Assembly: GCA_016708825.1 (NCBI GenBank)
Contig: JADJEZ010000003.1
Span: forward strand, 248,001-312,000
Source: Betaproteobacteria bacterium
Lineage (GTDB): Bacteria > Pseudomonadota > Gammaproteobacteria > Burkholderiales > Usitatibacteraceae
DNA: 64,000 bases
Direction: 5' to 3'
The notes beneath the pieces are model-generated. The model had not been told where the DNA came from and did not search any database. It saw only the letters and a list, made by a program, of their open reading frames with translations. Of the stretch, positions 47,161 through 56,590 are shown in pieces. Position numbers and translations under genes: made by a program. Each line of letters starts with the position of its first letter. Position 1 is the stretch's first letter.

Positions 47161-48939
47161 GTGAGCGCGACTCCCCGATCCCCGAACAGCCCGGCACCCT
47201 CCGACACCGCCCGCGAAGCGCTGCGCCAGCTCGCGCGCAAGCGCCTGCCGCCGACGCCGGAGAACTACGCCGCGATGTTCCACGAGCTGTCCGGCGGGCC
47301 GCGGGCGTCGACCGACCATCCGGCCGCCCAGGTGCTCGCCGATGTCGCCGAGCGGGCCTGCGCCCGCGGGCCCGAGGCCGGCCGCCAGGCCCGGCCGCTC
47401 GCCCGGGCGGTGGCCCGCGGCAACTGGGACGCGGCGCGAACGCTCCTCCAGTCCCTCCTGCAGTCCGCCGGGACCGGGCCGCGCTGGGCGCCCCTCGTGC
47501 GCGACCTCCTGCGCCAGCTCGAGGCGCGCCACGCCGGGCTCACCCAGGCGAAGAAGCGCGAGGCGTTGGAGCACGTGCTGAGCGCCTTCAGCCTCGACGA
47601 GGAACGCATGCACGTGCGTCTGTCCGGCCTCGTGCATTCCTGGTCGTCGACGCCGCTCGCGCCCGCAGGCGCGGCGATCGAGGTGGCCGGCGCGCGGAAC
47701 CCGGGCGCCATTCCTCCCGCGCTGCCCCGGGCGGCCGAGGGCGCCGAAGAGTGGCGCGAACTCCTCGCGGTGACCATGGATTTCGTGGCGCGCTCCCGCG
47801 ACGGCGGCGAGGACGCCGAGGCGCAGGCGATCGTCGCGCAGTGCCGCGAACCCGCCGGTGGCGCGGACCCGGGCAAGCTCGCGCCCGCGGTGCGCAAGCT
47901 CTGGATGCGCTGGGAGCTGCGCGCCTCCGAGCGCGAGGACATCGTGCGCGGCCTCGCCTCGCTCCTGAAGCTGATGGCCGAGAACGTGGGCGAGCTGGTG
48001 GGCGACGACCGGTGGATGAACGGGCAGGTGGACGCGGTGAAGCTGCTCCTCGCGATGCCGGTCACCCGGGCGCGCCTGCGCGACACGGAGCGGGCGCTGC
48101 GGGCCGTGATCTACAAGCAGAGCGCGCGCAAGCTCTCCCTCGACCAGGCCAAGCAGGCGCTGAAGGACATGGTGGCGGTCTTCGTGGCGGGCCTCGAGGA
48201 CATGTCGGAGGCCACGGGCCAGTACCAGACGCGGATCGCGGAGCATCGCCGGCGCATGGAGGAGACCGACGACCTGTCGCAGCTCTCCCGCGTGGTGGAG
48301 GCCCTGCTGGTCGACACGCGCCTGCTGCAGGCCGACGTGATCCGCCAGCGCGACCACGTGCAGGCGCAGCGCACGACGGCGACCAGCCACGAGTCGAAGA
48401 TCCGCGACCTCGAGAACGAACTCGAGGCCATGAGCGAGCGCGTGCGGGAGGACCCGCTCACCGGGCTCCTCAACCGCCGCGGCTTCGACGAGGCGATCGC
48501 GGTGGAGGAGGCGCGGGCGACGCGCTCGGGCCGTCCGTACTCGCTCGCGATCCTCGACGTGGACCATTTCAAGCGCCTGAACGACGCCCACGGGCATTCC
48601 GTGGGAGACCGCGCGCTCGAGCACCTCGCCCAGGTGGTGCGGGAGACGCTCCGCCCCACCGACGTGGTGGCACGCTACGGCGGCGAGGAGTTCGTGATCG
48701 TGCTCCCCGACACGCCCGAGCCCGAGGCGGCCGAGACCCTGGTACGCGTGCAGCGCGAGCTCACGCGCCGGCTCTTCCTCGCCAACAACGAGCATCTGCT
48801 CATCACCTTCAGCGCCGGCGTGGCCGAGCTGATAGGCGGGGAATCCCGCGAGGACCTGATCGACCGCGCCGACCGCGCCCTGTACGTGGCCAAGCACGCC
48901 GGCCGCAACCGCGTGGAGTGCGCCGGAACGCCGCCCTAA
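47161..48939 (+). CDS. Diguanylate cyclase with long helical N-terminus
   Basis: 592 residues, GTG start. The first ~400 residues are mainly helical with no membrane segment and no domain I can name (LARKRLPPTPENYAAMFHEL is reminiscent of N-termini seen in other cyclases), ending in a coiled coil (ESKIRDLENELEAMSERV). The C-terminal GGDEF domain is intact: DPLTGLLNRRGF, LAILDVDHFKRLND, active site GGEEF, and I-site RPTD five residues before it. It should make c-di-GMP with product feedback. The stop overlaps the next gene's sigma-28 promoter. Confidence 0.9.
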   Translation: MSATPRSPNSPAPSDTAREALRQLARKRLPPTPENYAAMFHELSGGPRASTDHPAAQVLADVAERACARGPEAGRQARPLARAVARGNWDAARTLLQSLLQSAGTGPRWAPLVRDLLRQLEARHAGLTQAKKREALEHVLSAFSLDEERMHVRLSGLVHSWSSTPLAPAGAAIEVAGARNPGAIPPALPRAAEGAEEWRELLAVTMDFVARSRDGGEDAEAQAIVAQCREPAGGADPGKLAPAVRKLWMRWELRASEREDIVRGLASLLKLMAENVGELVGDDRWMNGQVDAVKLLLAMPVTRARLRDTERALRAVIYKQSARKLSLDQAKQALKDMVAVFVAGLEDMSEATGQYQTRIAEHRRRMEETDDLSQLSRVVEALLVDTRLLQADVIRQRDHVQAQRTTATSHESKIRDLENELEAMSERVREDPLTGLLNRRGFDEAIAVEEARATRSGRPYSLAILDVDHFKRLNDAHGHSVGDRALEHLAQVVRETLRPTDVVARYGGEEFVIVLPDTPEPEAAETLVRVQRELTRRLFLANNEHLLITFSAGVAELIGGESREDLIDRADRALYVAKHAGRNRVECAGTPP

Positions 48940-48963
48940 AGTCCCTCGCACCGGGGCCGATAT
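48937..48963 (+). promoter_or_regulatory. Sigma-28 promoter of the GGDEF-EAL gene
   Basis: TAAAGTCC (48937-48944; its TAA is the stop of the preceding gene), 11 bases, GCCGATAT (48956-48963). It is 42 bp before the start codon. Confidence 0.82.
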
Positions 48964-49005
48964 CCCGGGGAACGGGCGTACGGCCCGCGTGAAGGAGCTG
49001 GGCAA

Positions 49006-51501
49006 TTGGCTTCCGTGATCTCCCCGCTGGGCTCCGAGAGGGCACCGCCGCAGGTACCGCCGCGATCCCCGCCGCACAGCGCCGGCGGCGCCCGCTGGCT
49101 TGCCGTCCTCGCGGCCTGCGCAATCGGCTCGACGGCCGGCTCGCTCCTGGTCGGCCTGGCGCTCGCGGACCTCGCGCCCGGCGGCGCACCGGCGCTGCTC
49201 GCGCTCGGATCCACCCTGGCGGCCCTGGTCGCCGCGGCCCTCGTTGCCTGGCGGCGCGCGCATGTCCGGAGCGAGGAATCGCGACGCGGCGAGTCGCAGC
49301 CCGGCGCCATCGCCGATTCCGCGCCGATCGGGATGCTCGTGACCGAGCAGCGCCAGGCGATCGACAAGTTCCACATCCAGGCGCGTCGCAACCGCCTGAT
49401 GCTCGACAACTACCCCGGCCTCTGCGCCTACGTCGATCGCGACCTCGCCTACCGCTTCGTCTCGAAGGAGTACGAGCAGTGGTTCGGCCGCCCCGTGGCC
49501 GAGATCGAGGGCAGGCCGATCCGCGAGCTGCTCCCCGCGGCGGCGTGGGAAGGCGTCGAACCCCATCTCGCCGCCGCGCTGCGCGGCGAGAAGCGCACGG
49601 TCTACCGGGCGCTTCGCAAACGGGGCGACCGGATGCTGCGCGAGCGCACCACGCTCGTGCCGGACATGGGACCGGACGGCGGCGTGGAAGGCATTTTCTT
49701 CTTCAGCGTCGACCTGACCGACCGGCTCGAGGCGGAGGAGGGGCTCGCGCGCGAAAAGGAGCGCCTCGCCGTGACCCTCCAGTCGATCGCCGACGCGGTG
49801 ATCACCGTCGACTCCGGGGGATTCGTCGACTATCTGAACCCGGTGGCGCAGTTGCTCACCGGATGGAGCCTCGACACGGCGCTGCGCCGGCCGGTGCGCG
49901 AAGTCGTGCTGCTCGGCGCCGAAGGTGGCGCGGAAGTGGAGACCAATCCCGTGGAGGACTGCCTGCGGCACGGCTCGCCCGTGAGCCTCGTGGGCGAATA
50001 CGTGCTGCGCCGGCGCGGCGGCGACCTGCGCGCCGTGGACCTGTCGGCCGCCCCCATCGCCGATCGCGAAGGCACGATCCAGGGCGCCGTGGTGGTGTTT
50101 CGCGACGTGAGCGCCTCGCGGCGCCTCGCGCAGCAGCTCACCTGGCAGGCGCAGCACGATGCGCTCACCGGGCTCGCCAACCGCCGGCAGTTCGAGCACC
50201 GCGTGGACCTCGCGATCGACTCGGCGCGCGCGCGCGGCGAGCGCCACGCCGTGATCTACGTCGATCTCGACCAGTTCAAGATCGTGAACGACACCTGCGG
50301 GCACGCCGCGGGCGACCGCATGCTGAAGGAGGTGAGCGCGCTGCTCGGCGCGAAGACGCGGGTGACCGACCTCTTCGCGCGCCTGGGCGGCGACGAGTTC
50401 GGCATGCTGCTCATGCAATGCAGCATGGACAAGGCGGTGGAGCTGGCCGAGCGCATGCGCATGCGGCTGGAGACCTACCGCTTCTCCTACGAGGGCAAGA
50501 CCTTCGCCACGGGGGCGAGTTTCGGCGTGGTCCCGGTCGACGAGGACGTGGCTTCCATCGCCGACGTGCTGCGCGCGGCCGACGCCGCCTGCTACTCGGC
50601 GAAGGAGGCGGGCAGGAACCGCGTGCACCGCTACGAGCCCGGCGACCGCGAGATCGCCAAGCGCCAGAACGAGATGGAATGGGTGGGGCGCGTGCGCCGC
50701 GCCCTCGAGGAGGACCGCTTCGTCCTGCACGGCCAGCCCATCGTGGCCCTCTCGCACGGCGGCGCCTCGCACATCGAGCTGCTGCTGCGCATGAAGGGCG
50801 AGGACGGCCAGCTCGTGCCGCCCATGGCCTGGATTCCCGCCGCGGAGCGCTACGGCCTCATGCCGCGCCTGGACCGGTGGGTGATCGCGGAGGCCTTCCG
50901 CTACCTCGGCCGCTGCACCGAGCTGGGCACCTGGGGGCGGGACGCGGTCTGCGCGATCAACCTGTCGGGCGCCTCGCTCTCGGATGCGCACATCCTCGAC
51001 TTCGTCCACCAGCAGCTCGCCGCCACGGGAGTGCGCCCGCAGCAGGTGTGCTTCGAGATCACCGAGACGGCGGTCATCGCGAACCTGGGCCTCGCCCAGC
51101 ATTTCATCGCGGAGCTGCGCCGCATCGGCATGCTCTTCGCGCTCGACGACTTCGGCGCCGGCATGAGTTCCTTCGGCTACCTCAAGGCGCTTCCCGTGGA
51201 CTTCCTGAAGATCGACGGCAGCTTCGTGCGCCGGATCGCCGAGGACCCCGTCGACCACGCGATGGTCGAGGCGATCAACAAGCTCGGCCACGTGATGGGC
51301 ATCCGCACCATCGCGGAATTCGTGGAGACCGAGGCGGTGCTCGCGCGGCTGAGGCTCCTGGGCGTCGACTTCGCCCAGGGGCATTTCCTCGGCAAGCCCG
51401 CGCCGCTGCCGGAACCCGGGCTACCCGCGGGCATCCCGGGCGCTCAAGTGCCGGCCGGCGCGGCCGATAACAGGACAGCGGCGCTGCCTGCCGTCCACTG
51501 A
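49006..51501 (+). CDS. Membrane PAS-PAS-GGDEF-EAL protein
   Basis: 831 residues, TTG start with AAGGAG upstream. Two membrane segments (WLAVLAACAIGSTAGSLLVG; ALLALGSTLAALVAAALVAW), two PAS/PAC units (RNRLMLDNYPGLCAYVDRD; SIADAVITVDSGGFVDYLNP), GGDEF domain with intact GGDEF, and EAL domain with IELLLRM in place of EAL, INLSGAS, EITETAV, DDFGAGMSSF, KIDGSFV and QGHFLGKP. The metal and catalytic residues appear complete, so it may both make and break c-di-GMP, with hydrolysis likely. Driven by a sigma-28 promoter. Frame intact. Confidence 0.93.
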   Translation: MASVISPLGSERAPPQVPPRSPPHSAGGARWLAVLAACAIGSTAGSLLVGLALADLAPGGAPALLALGSTLAALVAAALVAWRRAHVRSEESRRGESQPGAIADSAPIGMLVTEQRQAIDKFHIQARRNRLMLDNYPGLCAYVDRDLAYRFVSKEYEQWFGRPVAEIEGRPIRELLPAAAWEGVEPHLAAALRGEKRTVYRALRKRGDRMLRERTTLVPDMGPDGGVEGIFFFSVDLTDRLEAEEGLAREKERLAVTLQSIADAVITVDSGGFVDYLNPVAQLLTGWSLDTALRRPVREVVLLGAEGGAEVETNPVEDCLRHGSPVSLVGEYVLRRRGGDLRAVDLSAAPIADREGTIQGAVVVFRDVSASRRLAQQLTWQAQHDALTGLANRRQFEHRVDLAIDSARARGERHAVIYVDLDQFKIVNDTCGHAAGDRMLKEVSALLGAKTRVTDLFARLGGDEFGMLLMQCSMDKAVELAERMRMRLETYRFSYEGKTFATGASFGVVPVDEDVASIADVLRAADAACYSAKEAGRNRVHRYEPGDREIAKRQNEMEWVGRVRRALEEDRFVLHGQPIVALSHGGASHIELLLRMKGEDGQLVPPMAWIPAAERYGLMPRLDRWVIAEAFRYLGRCTELGTWGRDAVCAINLSGASLSDAHILDFVHQQLAATGVRPQQVCFEITETAVIANLGLAQHFIAELRRIGMLFALDDFGAGMSSFGYLKALPVDFLKIDGSFVRRIAEDPVDHAMVEAINKLGHVMGIRTIAEFVETEAVLARLRLLGVDFAQGHFLGKPAPLPEPGLPAGIPGAQVPAGAADNRTAALPAVH
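51444..51470 (+). promoter_or_regulatory. Sigma-28 promoter of the MshEN ATPase gene
   Basis: TCAAGTGC (51444-51451), 11 bases, GCCGATAA (51463-51470), inside the last codons of the GGDEF-EAL gene and 58 bp before the ATPase ATG. The -10 is a perfect match. Confidence 0.8.
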
Positions 51502-51528
51502 AACCGCACCCGAAGGGGAGCCAAGACC

Positions 51529-54073
51529 ATGGCCTCGATGCCGTTGCCCCACCCGCGCCCGGGACTCGAGCGCTTCTCGCTCGTGCCACGCGACGGCGAC
51601 GCGCCGAAGCCCCCGCCGGGGCCGGTGAACCTGCTCGAGGCCTGGCCCGCCCTGCCGCTCTCGCCGTGGTGCAACGGAGAACTCTCGGCCGAGCCCGAGC
51701 GTGCCCACGTCGAGCACGCGGACGGGCGCAGCGAGGCGGGAGATGCGCTCGCCTTCGACCCCGCGGGCGGCGTGCTCTTCCGGCCCGAGGGCGGCATAAG
51801 CCGCGAGCGCTGGGTGCGCCTCGAGGACATCCGCACGCTCTCTCTCACGCGACCGCTGGCGCTCGCCGCCCCACCCGCGGACGCCGCGACGCTGCGCAGG
51901 CCCTACCGCCTCGCGCTGCGCGACGGCACCGAAAGCTCGGGCGAAAGCGCGGGCGAGGTCCGCACCGAGGCCGGCCTCTTCCTCTATCCCCCGGCGGGCG
52001 ATGCGGCCGTGGCACGCGTCTTCGTGCCCGCCGCGCGGCTCGCGCAGTTCGAATGGACCGTCCGGCCGCGCGCGAACCTGCACCTGGAGATCGAGGACAT
52101 CGAGCTGCCCGAGATCGAGTCCCCGGCGCCCGCGGAGGAAGAGGCTGCCGCGCCGAAAGCGGCGTGCGACGCCCGATCAACACCGTCGCCGCGCTGCGCA
52201 AGGCGCTCGCGGAGCTGCGCCGCCGCCCATCCGCAGGCTGGGCGAGGCGCTGATCGAGCTGGGGCACATCGACCACGCGACCCTCCTGAAGGCGCTCGAG
52301 CTGCAGAAGGGGAAGCCGGGCATGCCCCTGGGCGAGATCCTGATCGAGATGGGCGCGGTGCGCGCCGAGCAGCTGAAGAGCGTGCTCGCGCAGAAGCTCG
52401 GCATCCCGCGCGTGGAGGCCAAGGGCTTCCCCGTGGACCATCCGGTGCAGCGGCTCGTGCCCATCGCGCTCTGCCAGCGCCACAAGCTGATGCCGCTCTG
52501 CCACGACGGGGAAGGCGAACTGGTCGTGGTCATGGACAACCCGATGTCGGGCGAGGCCCTCGAGGCGCTGCGCTTCGCCACCGGCCAGCGGATCGTCCCG
52601 GTGCTCGGTTCCTGGCTGGACATCCGCGCCGCTCTCGCGGCCCGCTCCCGCGACGTGTGGTCCACGGAGGCGCTGCTGGGCCCCACGGGCGCGCCCGCGA
52701 AGGCCGAGCCGCACGTGAAGATCGGCGGCGACGTGTCCTGGGAAGACGGGCTGGAATTCGACTTGGACGGCGTGGCCGAACTCACGTCGCGCCTCACGCT
52801 CGAGACGCCCGTGGAGGAGCTCGAGACCGCGGACGCGGTCCGCGAGAGCGACTCCACGCTCGTGCGCCTGGTGAACAAGATCATCCTCGACGCCTGGGAG
52901 AGCGGGGCGTCGGACATCCATTTCGAGCCGGCCCCGGGCAAGCGCCCGACGCGCATCCGCATGCGCCGCGACGGCATCCTCGCCGACTACGCCGAGGTGC
53001 CCGCGAAGTTCCGCGCCGCGATCGTCTCGCGCATGAAGATCATCGCGGCCCTCGACATCTCGGAGCGCCGCAAGCCCCAGGACGGCAAGATCGACTTCGC
53101 GCGCTTCGGCCCGGCGAAGCTGGAACTGCGCGTGGCCACCATCCCTACCAACAACGCGCTCGAGGGCGTGATCCTGCGCCTGCTCGCCGCGCACGAGCCC
53201 CTCCCGGCCGAGAAGCTCGGCCTGGACGCGCGCGTGCTCTCCGAGCTGAAGGCCCTCACCCAGCGCCCGCACGGCCTCGTGCTCGTGTGCGGGCCGACGG
53301 GTTCGGGCAAGACGACCACGCTGCACTCGCTCATCTCGATGATCAACACGCCCGAACGCAAGATCTGGACGGCCGAGGATCCCGTCGAGATCACGCAGGA
53401 GGGCCTGTCGCAGGTGCAGGTGAACCCGAAGATAGGCTGGAGTTTCGCCGACGCCCTGCGCGCCTTCCTGCGCGCCGACCCCGACGTGATCATGATCGGC
53501 GAGATGCGCGACAAGGTGACCGCCGAGATCGCGGTGGAAGCTTCCCTCACCGGCCACCTCGTGCTCTCGACCCTGCACACGAACAGCGCGCCGGAGACGG
53601 TCACCCGCCTGCTCGACCTCGGCGTGGACCCGTTCAATTTCGGCGATTCGCTCCTCGGCGTGCTTGCGCAGCGCCTGGTGCGCCGCGTGTGCCCGGCGTG
53701 CGCGAAACCCGTCGCACTCGACGATACCGGCGCGCGCGCGATGGCCGAGGAGTTCGCCGCCGGCACCGCGCTCGAGGCGGGCGACGTGCTCGCCGACTGG
53801 CGCAAGCGCCTGGGCAAGGGCGGCAAGCTCGCCACCGCACGCGGCGAGGGCTGCGACGAATGCGCGGGCACCGGCTACCGCGGCCGCCTCGGGGTGCACG
53901 AGTTCATGGGCGTGGACGCGGCACTTCGCCCGCTCATCCAGTCGCGCCAGACGGCCGAGAAGCTGCGCGTGCAGGCGGTCGCGAGCGGCATGCGCACGCT
54001 CCGCCAGGACGGCATCGAGAAGGTCCTGATGGGTCTCACGACCATGGAGCAGGTGCGCGGCGCCTGCGCCTGA
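51529..54073 (+). CDS. GspE/PilB-type ATPase with MshEN c-di-GMP-binding motifs (two frameshifts)
   Basis: About 848 residues after correction. The first ~210 residues hold two similar beta-rich units (...GGVLFRPEGG...RLEDIRTLSL and ...AGLFLYPPAG...VFVPAARL) of no named family. Then comes a tandem MshEN domain (RLGEALIELGHI, ALELQ; PLGEILIEMGAV), which binds c-di-GMP in related ATPases. The C-terminal motor has Walker A GPTGSGKTTT, Asp box, Walker B DVIMIGEMRD, the LSTLHTNSAPETVTRL His box and a CxxC...CxxC zinc site. One base is lost near 52160 and another near 52232, just before MshEN. No pilus or type II secretion partner genes are in the window. Confidence 0.9.
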
Positions 54074-54075
54074 AG

Positions 54076-54131
54076 GCGCGGGCCGGGCTCTTTCGCGCGG
54101 GCCGGGCACTTTCCGCGCGGCCCGCGGGCCG
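54076..54131. repeat. Tandem 19-bp repeat and palindrome at a convergent junction
   Basis: Two adjacent copies of GCGCGGGCCGGGCNCTTTC (54076-54094, 54095-54113; one mismatch), then GGCCCGCGGGCC. It fills the gap between the ATPase and the convergent response regulator gene and can fold into GC-rich hairpins. Probably a two-way transcription end. Confidence 0.65.
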
Positions 54132-54764
54132 TCAGTCCACCAGCCCGTTCTTCACCGCGTAGTGCGTGAGTTCCGCGTTCGTCGCGAGCCGCATCTTCTC
54201 CAGCAGCCGCGCGCGATAGACGCTCACCGTCTTGGGCGAGAGCGAGAGCGCGGCGGCGATCTCCGAGAGCCGCTTGCCCGAGGCGATGAGCTTCAGGGTC
54301 TGGAACTCGCGGTCGGAAAGCGTCTCGTGGGGCGGGCGGTCGCTGTCGTCGGCCACGCGCTCGGCGAGCGCCATGGCGAGCTCCGGCGTCACGTAGCGCC
54401 GGCCTTCCGCGGCGGCGCGGATCGCGTCGACGAGCATCGCCGGCGGAGCGCTCTTCGAGAGGTAGCCCGCGGCCCCCGCCTTCAGGGCGCGCACGCCGTA
54501 TTCGCCCTCGGGATGCATGCTGAACATGAGCACGGCGAGCGCCGGGCAATCCTTCTTCGCGATCTTGAGGATCTCGAGTCCATTCCTTCCCGGCAGGTCG
54601 TGGTCGAGGACGAGCACGTCGACCTGCGTCTCGCGCAGGATCTTCATGACGCCCGCGTAGTCGCCGGCCTCGCCCGCGATCTCCAGGCCGCCCGCCTCGC
54701 GCAGGATCTGCGCCAGGCCGCGTCGCACCATGGGGTGGTCGTCGGCGAGGAGCACGCGCGTCAC
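54132..54764 (-). CDS. NarL/FixJ-type response regulator
   Basis: 210 residues. Receiver with DDHPMVRRG and phospho-acceptor Asp in VLVLDHDLPGRNG, Lys in YLSKSAPP, and a C-terminal LuxR-type helix-turn-helix (LSDREFQTLKLIASGKRLSE; LSLSPKTVSVYRARLLEKM). A DNA-binding partner of the kinase encoded just upstream; the GTG start overlaps the kinase stop (GTGA). Palindromes A and B have the form expected for sites of this class, so a role in flhDC control is possible but untested. Confidence 0.93.
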   Translation of the reverse strand: MTRVLLADDHPMVRRGLAQILREAGGLEIAGEAGDYAGVMKILRETQVDVLVLDHDLPGRNGLEILKIAKKDCPALAVLMFSMHPEGEYGVRALKAGAAGYLSKSAPPAMLVDAIRAAAEGRRYVTPELAMALAERVADDSDRPPHETLSDREFQTLKLIASGKRLSEIAAALSLSPKTVSVYRARLLEKMRLATNAELTHYAVKNGLVD

Positions 54765-56255
54765 GGCGTCTTCCTCGTGCGCGGCTTCGCGCGCGGCAGG
54801 GTGACCATGATGGTCGTGCCGCCGCCGCCGCCGCCGTCTATCTCGAGCCAGCCGCCGAGGTTCCGCACGCGCTCGTACATGCCGAAGACGCCGAAGGAGC
54901 CGGTCTTGTCGAGATTCTTGGGGTCCACGCCGCGGCCGTCGTCGCGCACTTCGAGGCTCACCTGCGTCGAGGTCGCGAAGAGGTTCAGCTCCACGGCGGT
55001 CGCGCCCGCGTGCTTCACGACGTTCGTGAGGGCCTCCTGGCAGATGCGGAAGAGCGCCGTGGCGCTGTCGAGATCGAGCTGCAGCCTCGTCGTTGGCCAC
55101 GACGCGGCAGGCGATGCCGTGGCGCGCCTCGAAGTCGCGCGCCTGCCAGGCGAGCGCCGGGTAGAGCCCGTGGTCAAGGGCGGCGGGGCGCAGCGCGCGC
55201 GCGATCGACTGCGAGGAAGCCATGGCGCGCCCCACCAGGGACTCCAGGCTCGCGAGGCGCTCGGCAGCCTGGTCGTCGCCCGGCAGGCGCCGCGCGAGCG
55301 AGGCGAGGTCCGCCTTCATCGCCGTGAGGCTGCCGCCGATTTCATCGTGGATCTCGCGGGCGACCTCCGCCCGCTCGCCTTCCTTGGCGCGCTCGAGGTG
55401 CGCCGAGAGGCTGCGCAGCTGCCGCTCCGACTCGCGCAGGCTCTCCTCGGCGTCCTTGATCGGTGTGACGTCGACGATGAGGCCGTCCCAGAGGAGGCCG
55501 CGGTCCGTGCGGCGCGGGCTGGCACTCGCCTGTACCCAGCGCTGCGCGCCCGCCTCGGTGCGGATGCGCAGCTCGTCGCGCCACGTGGCCCCGGTGCGCG
55601 CCGCGGAGGCGAGCCCGGAGCGCAGGCGTTCGCGGTCCTCGTCGGAGAGCCTCTCGAGGAATGCCTCGGGATCGGCCGCGGCCCGTTCGGGCGCGATGCC
55701 GAAGAGGCGCAGGGCGCCGTTGCTCATGAACGGAAAGGAGGCGACCGCACCCTCGGGCGTCGTGCGCAGGCGGAAGAGCACGCCGGGGAGGTTCGCGGCG
55801 GCGGCGGTGAGCGAGGCCTCGGCGTCGCGGCGTTCGCGGCGCTGCACGGCGGCGGACACGCCGCGGCGAAGCGCCGGCACCAGGCGCGCGGGCCGGTCCT
55901 TCGGGATGTAGTCCTCGGCCCCGGCGCGCATCGCCTCGACCGCCCTTTCCTCGCCGATGGCGCCGGACATGAGGATGAAAGGGATGTCCCGCCCGGAGTG
56001 GCGCAGCGTCTGGATGGCCCCCAGCGCACTGAAGAGCGGTAGGTTGTAGTCGGAGATCACGGCGTCCCAGTCCTCGGACTCGAGCGCCTCGCGCATCGCC
56101 TCGGCGGTCTCGACGCGCTTCGCCTGGGGACGCAGGCCGTGGCGGCGCAGGTGCAGCAGCAGCAGGTCGTAGTCGGTGGCGTCGTCCTCGACCACGAGAA
56201 TGCGCAGCCGCGCATCGGCGGCTTCGGCGGGAGAGGGTTCGCGCGCGGTGTCCAT
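54761..56255 (-). CDS. Hybrid NarX-type histidine kinase with N-terminal receiver (frameshift)
   Basis: About 498 residues. An N-terminal receiver (LRILVVEDDATDYDLLLLHL, Asp in VISDYNLPLF) is followed by a PAS-like domain (NGALRLFGIAPERAAADPEA), then HisKA_3 with phospho-His in VAREIHDEIGGSLTAM and a small ATPase (FRICQEALTNVVKHAGA, SFGVFGMYERV). No membrane segment, so it is cytoplasmic and its input may arrive by phosphorylation of the receiver. The frame slips by one base at about 55088, before the ATPase. Coupled to the NarL-type regulator downstream. The receiver resembles that of the GGDEF-EAL protein at 56591-58282. Confidence 0.88.
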
Positions 56256-56396
56256 GTCGAAGGGTGCGTGCAGATCGTGGGGTCGTCGCGGCCCCGGCGA
56301 TCGCGGATTCTGGGGCGGTTACGGCCCTCTGATTCCGCGATGGCCGGCCGGCGGGGCCGGCGATACTCGAGGGCCAGATCCGGTTCGTCAGGTGCC

Positions 56397-56573
56397 ATGG
56401 CCAAGTGGTCGCCCCAGTCTAGCATTCCCGCCCCCGGGCGCGCGGCTGCGCCGCCGCCCGCGAGCGAGCCCGTGCCCCGGAAGGTGGCGCTGCGCGAACG
56501 CTGGCGACGCGAGGCGGGCCGCCTCTCGGCGAGCGCGAGCTCCGTGCCGGTGGAACCGATTCGCTCGCGCTGA
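56397..56573 (+). CDS. Possible small protein, 58 residues
   Basis: The 335-bp gap between two minus-strand genes holds a plus-strand frame starting ATG GCC AAG and ending at a TGA (56571-56573). It encodes a proline/arginine-rich peptide (MAKWSPQSS ... VALRERWRREAGRL ... VEPIRSR). Third codon positions are almost all G or C, as in real genes here. There is no recognised family, only a weak CAGG upstream, and a GATACT -10-like box at about 56362. Function unknown. The rest of the gap shows nothing else clear. Confidence 0.35.
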   Translation: MAKWSPQSSIPAPGRAAAPPPASEPVPRKVALRERWRREAGRLSASASSVPVEPIRSR

Positions 56574-56590
56574 GGGCGCGCCCGGCGCGC

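Noticed and set aside
47116..51384. A minus-strand open frame of over 1,400 codons opposite the GGDEF and GGDEF-EAL genes
   Set aside because: In very GC-rich coding DNA the opposite strand rarely meets stops. The translation is low-complexity (Arg, Gly, His, Val, Ala) without domains, while the plus strand encodes recognisable enzymes.
10409..52232. Programmed ribosomal frameshifting
   Set aside because: The slips go in both directions, lack a shared slippery heptamer or downstream structure, and occur in families not known for recoding.
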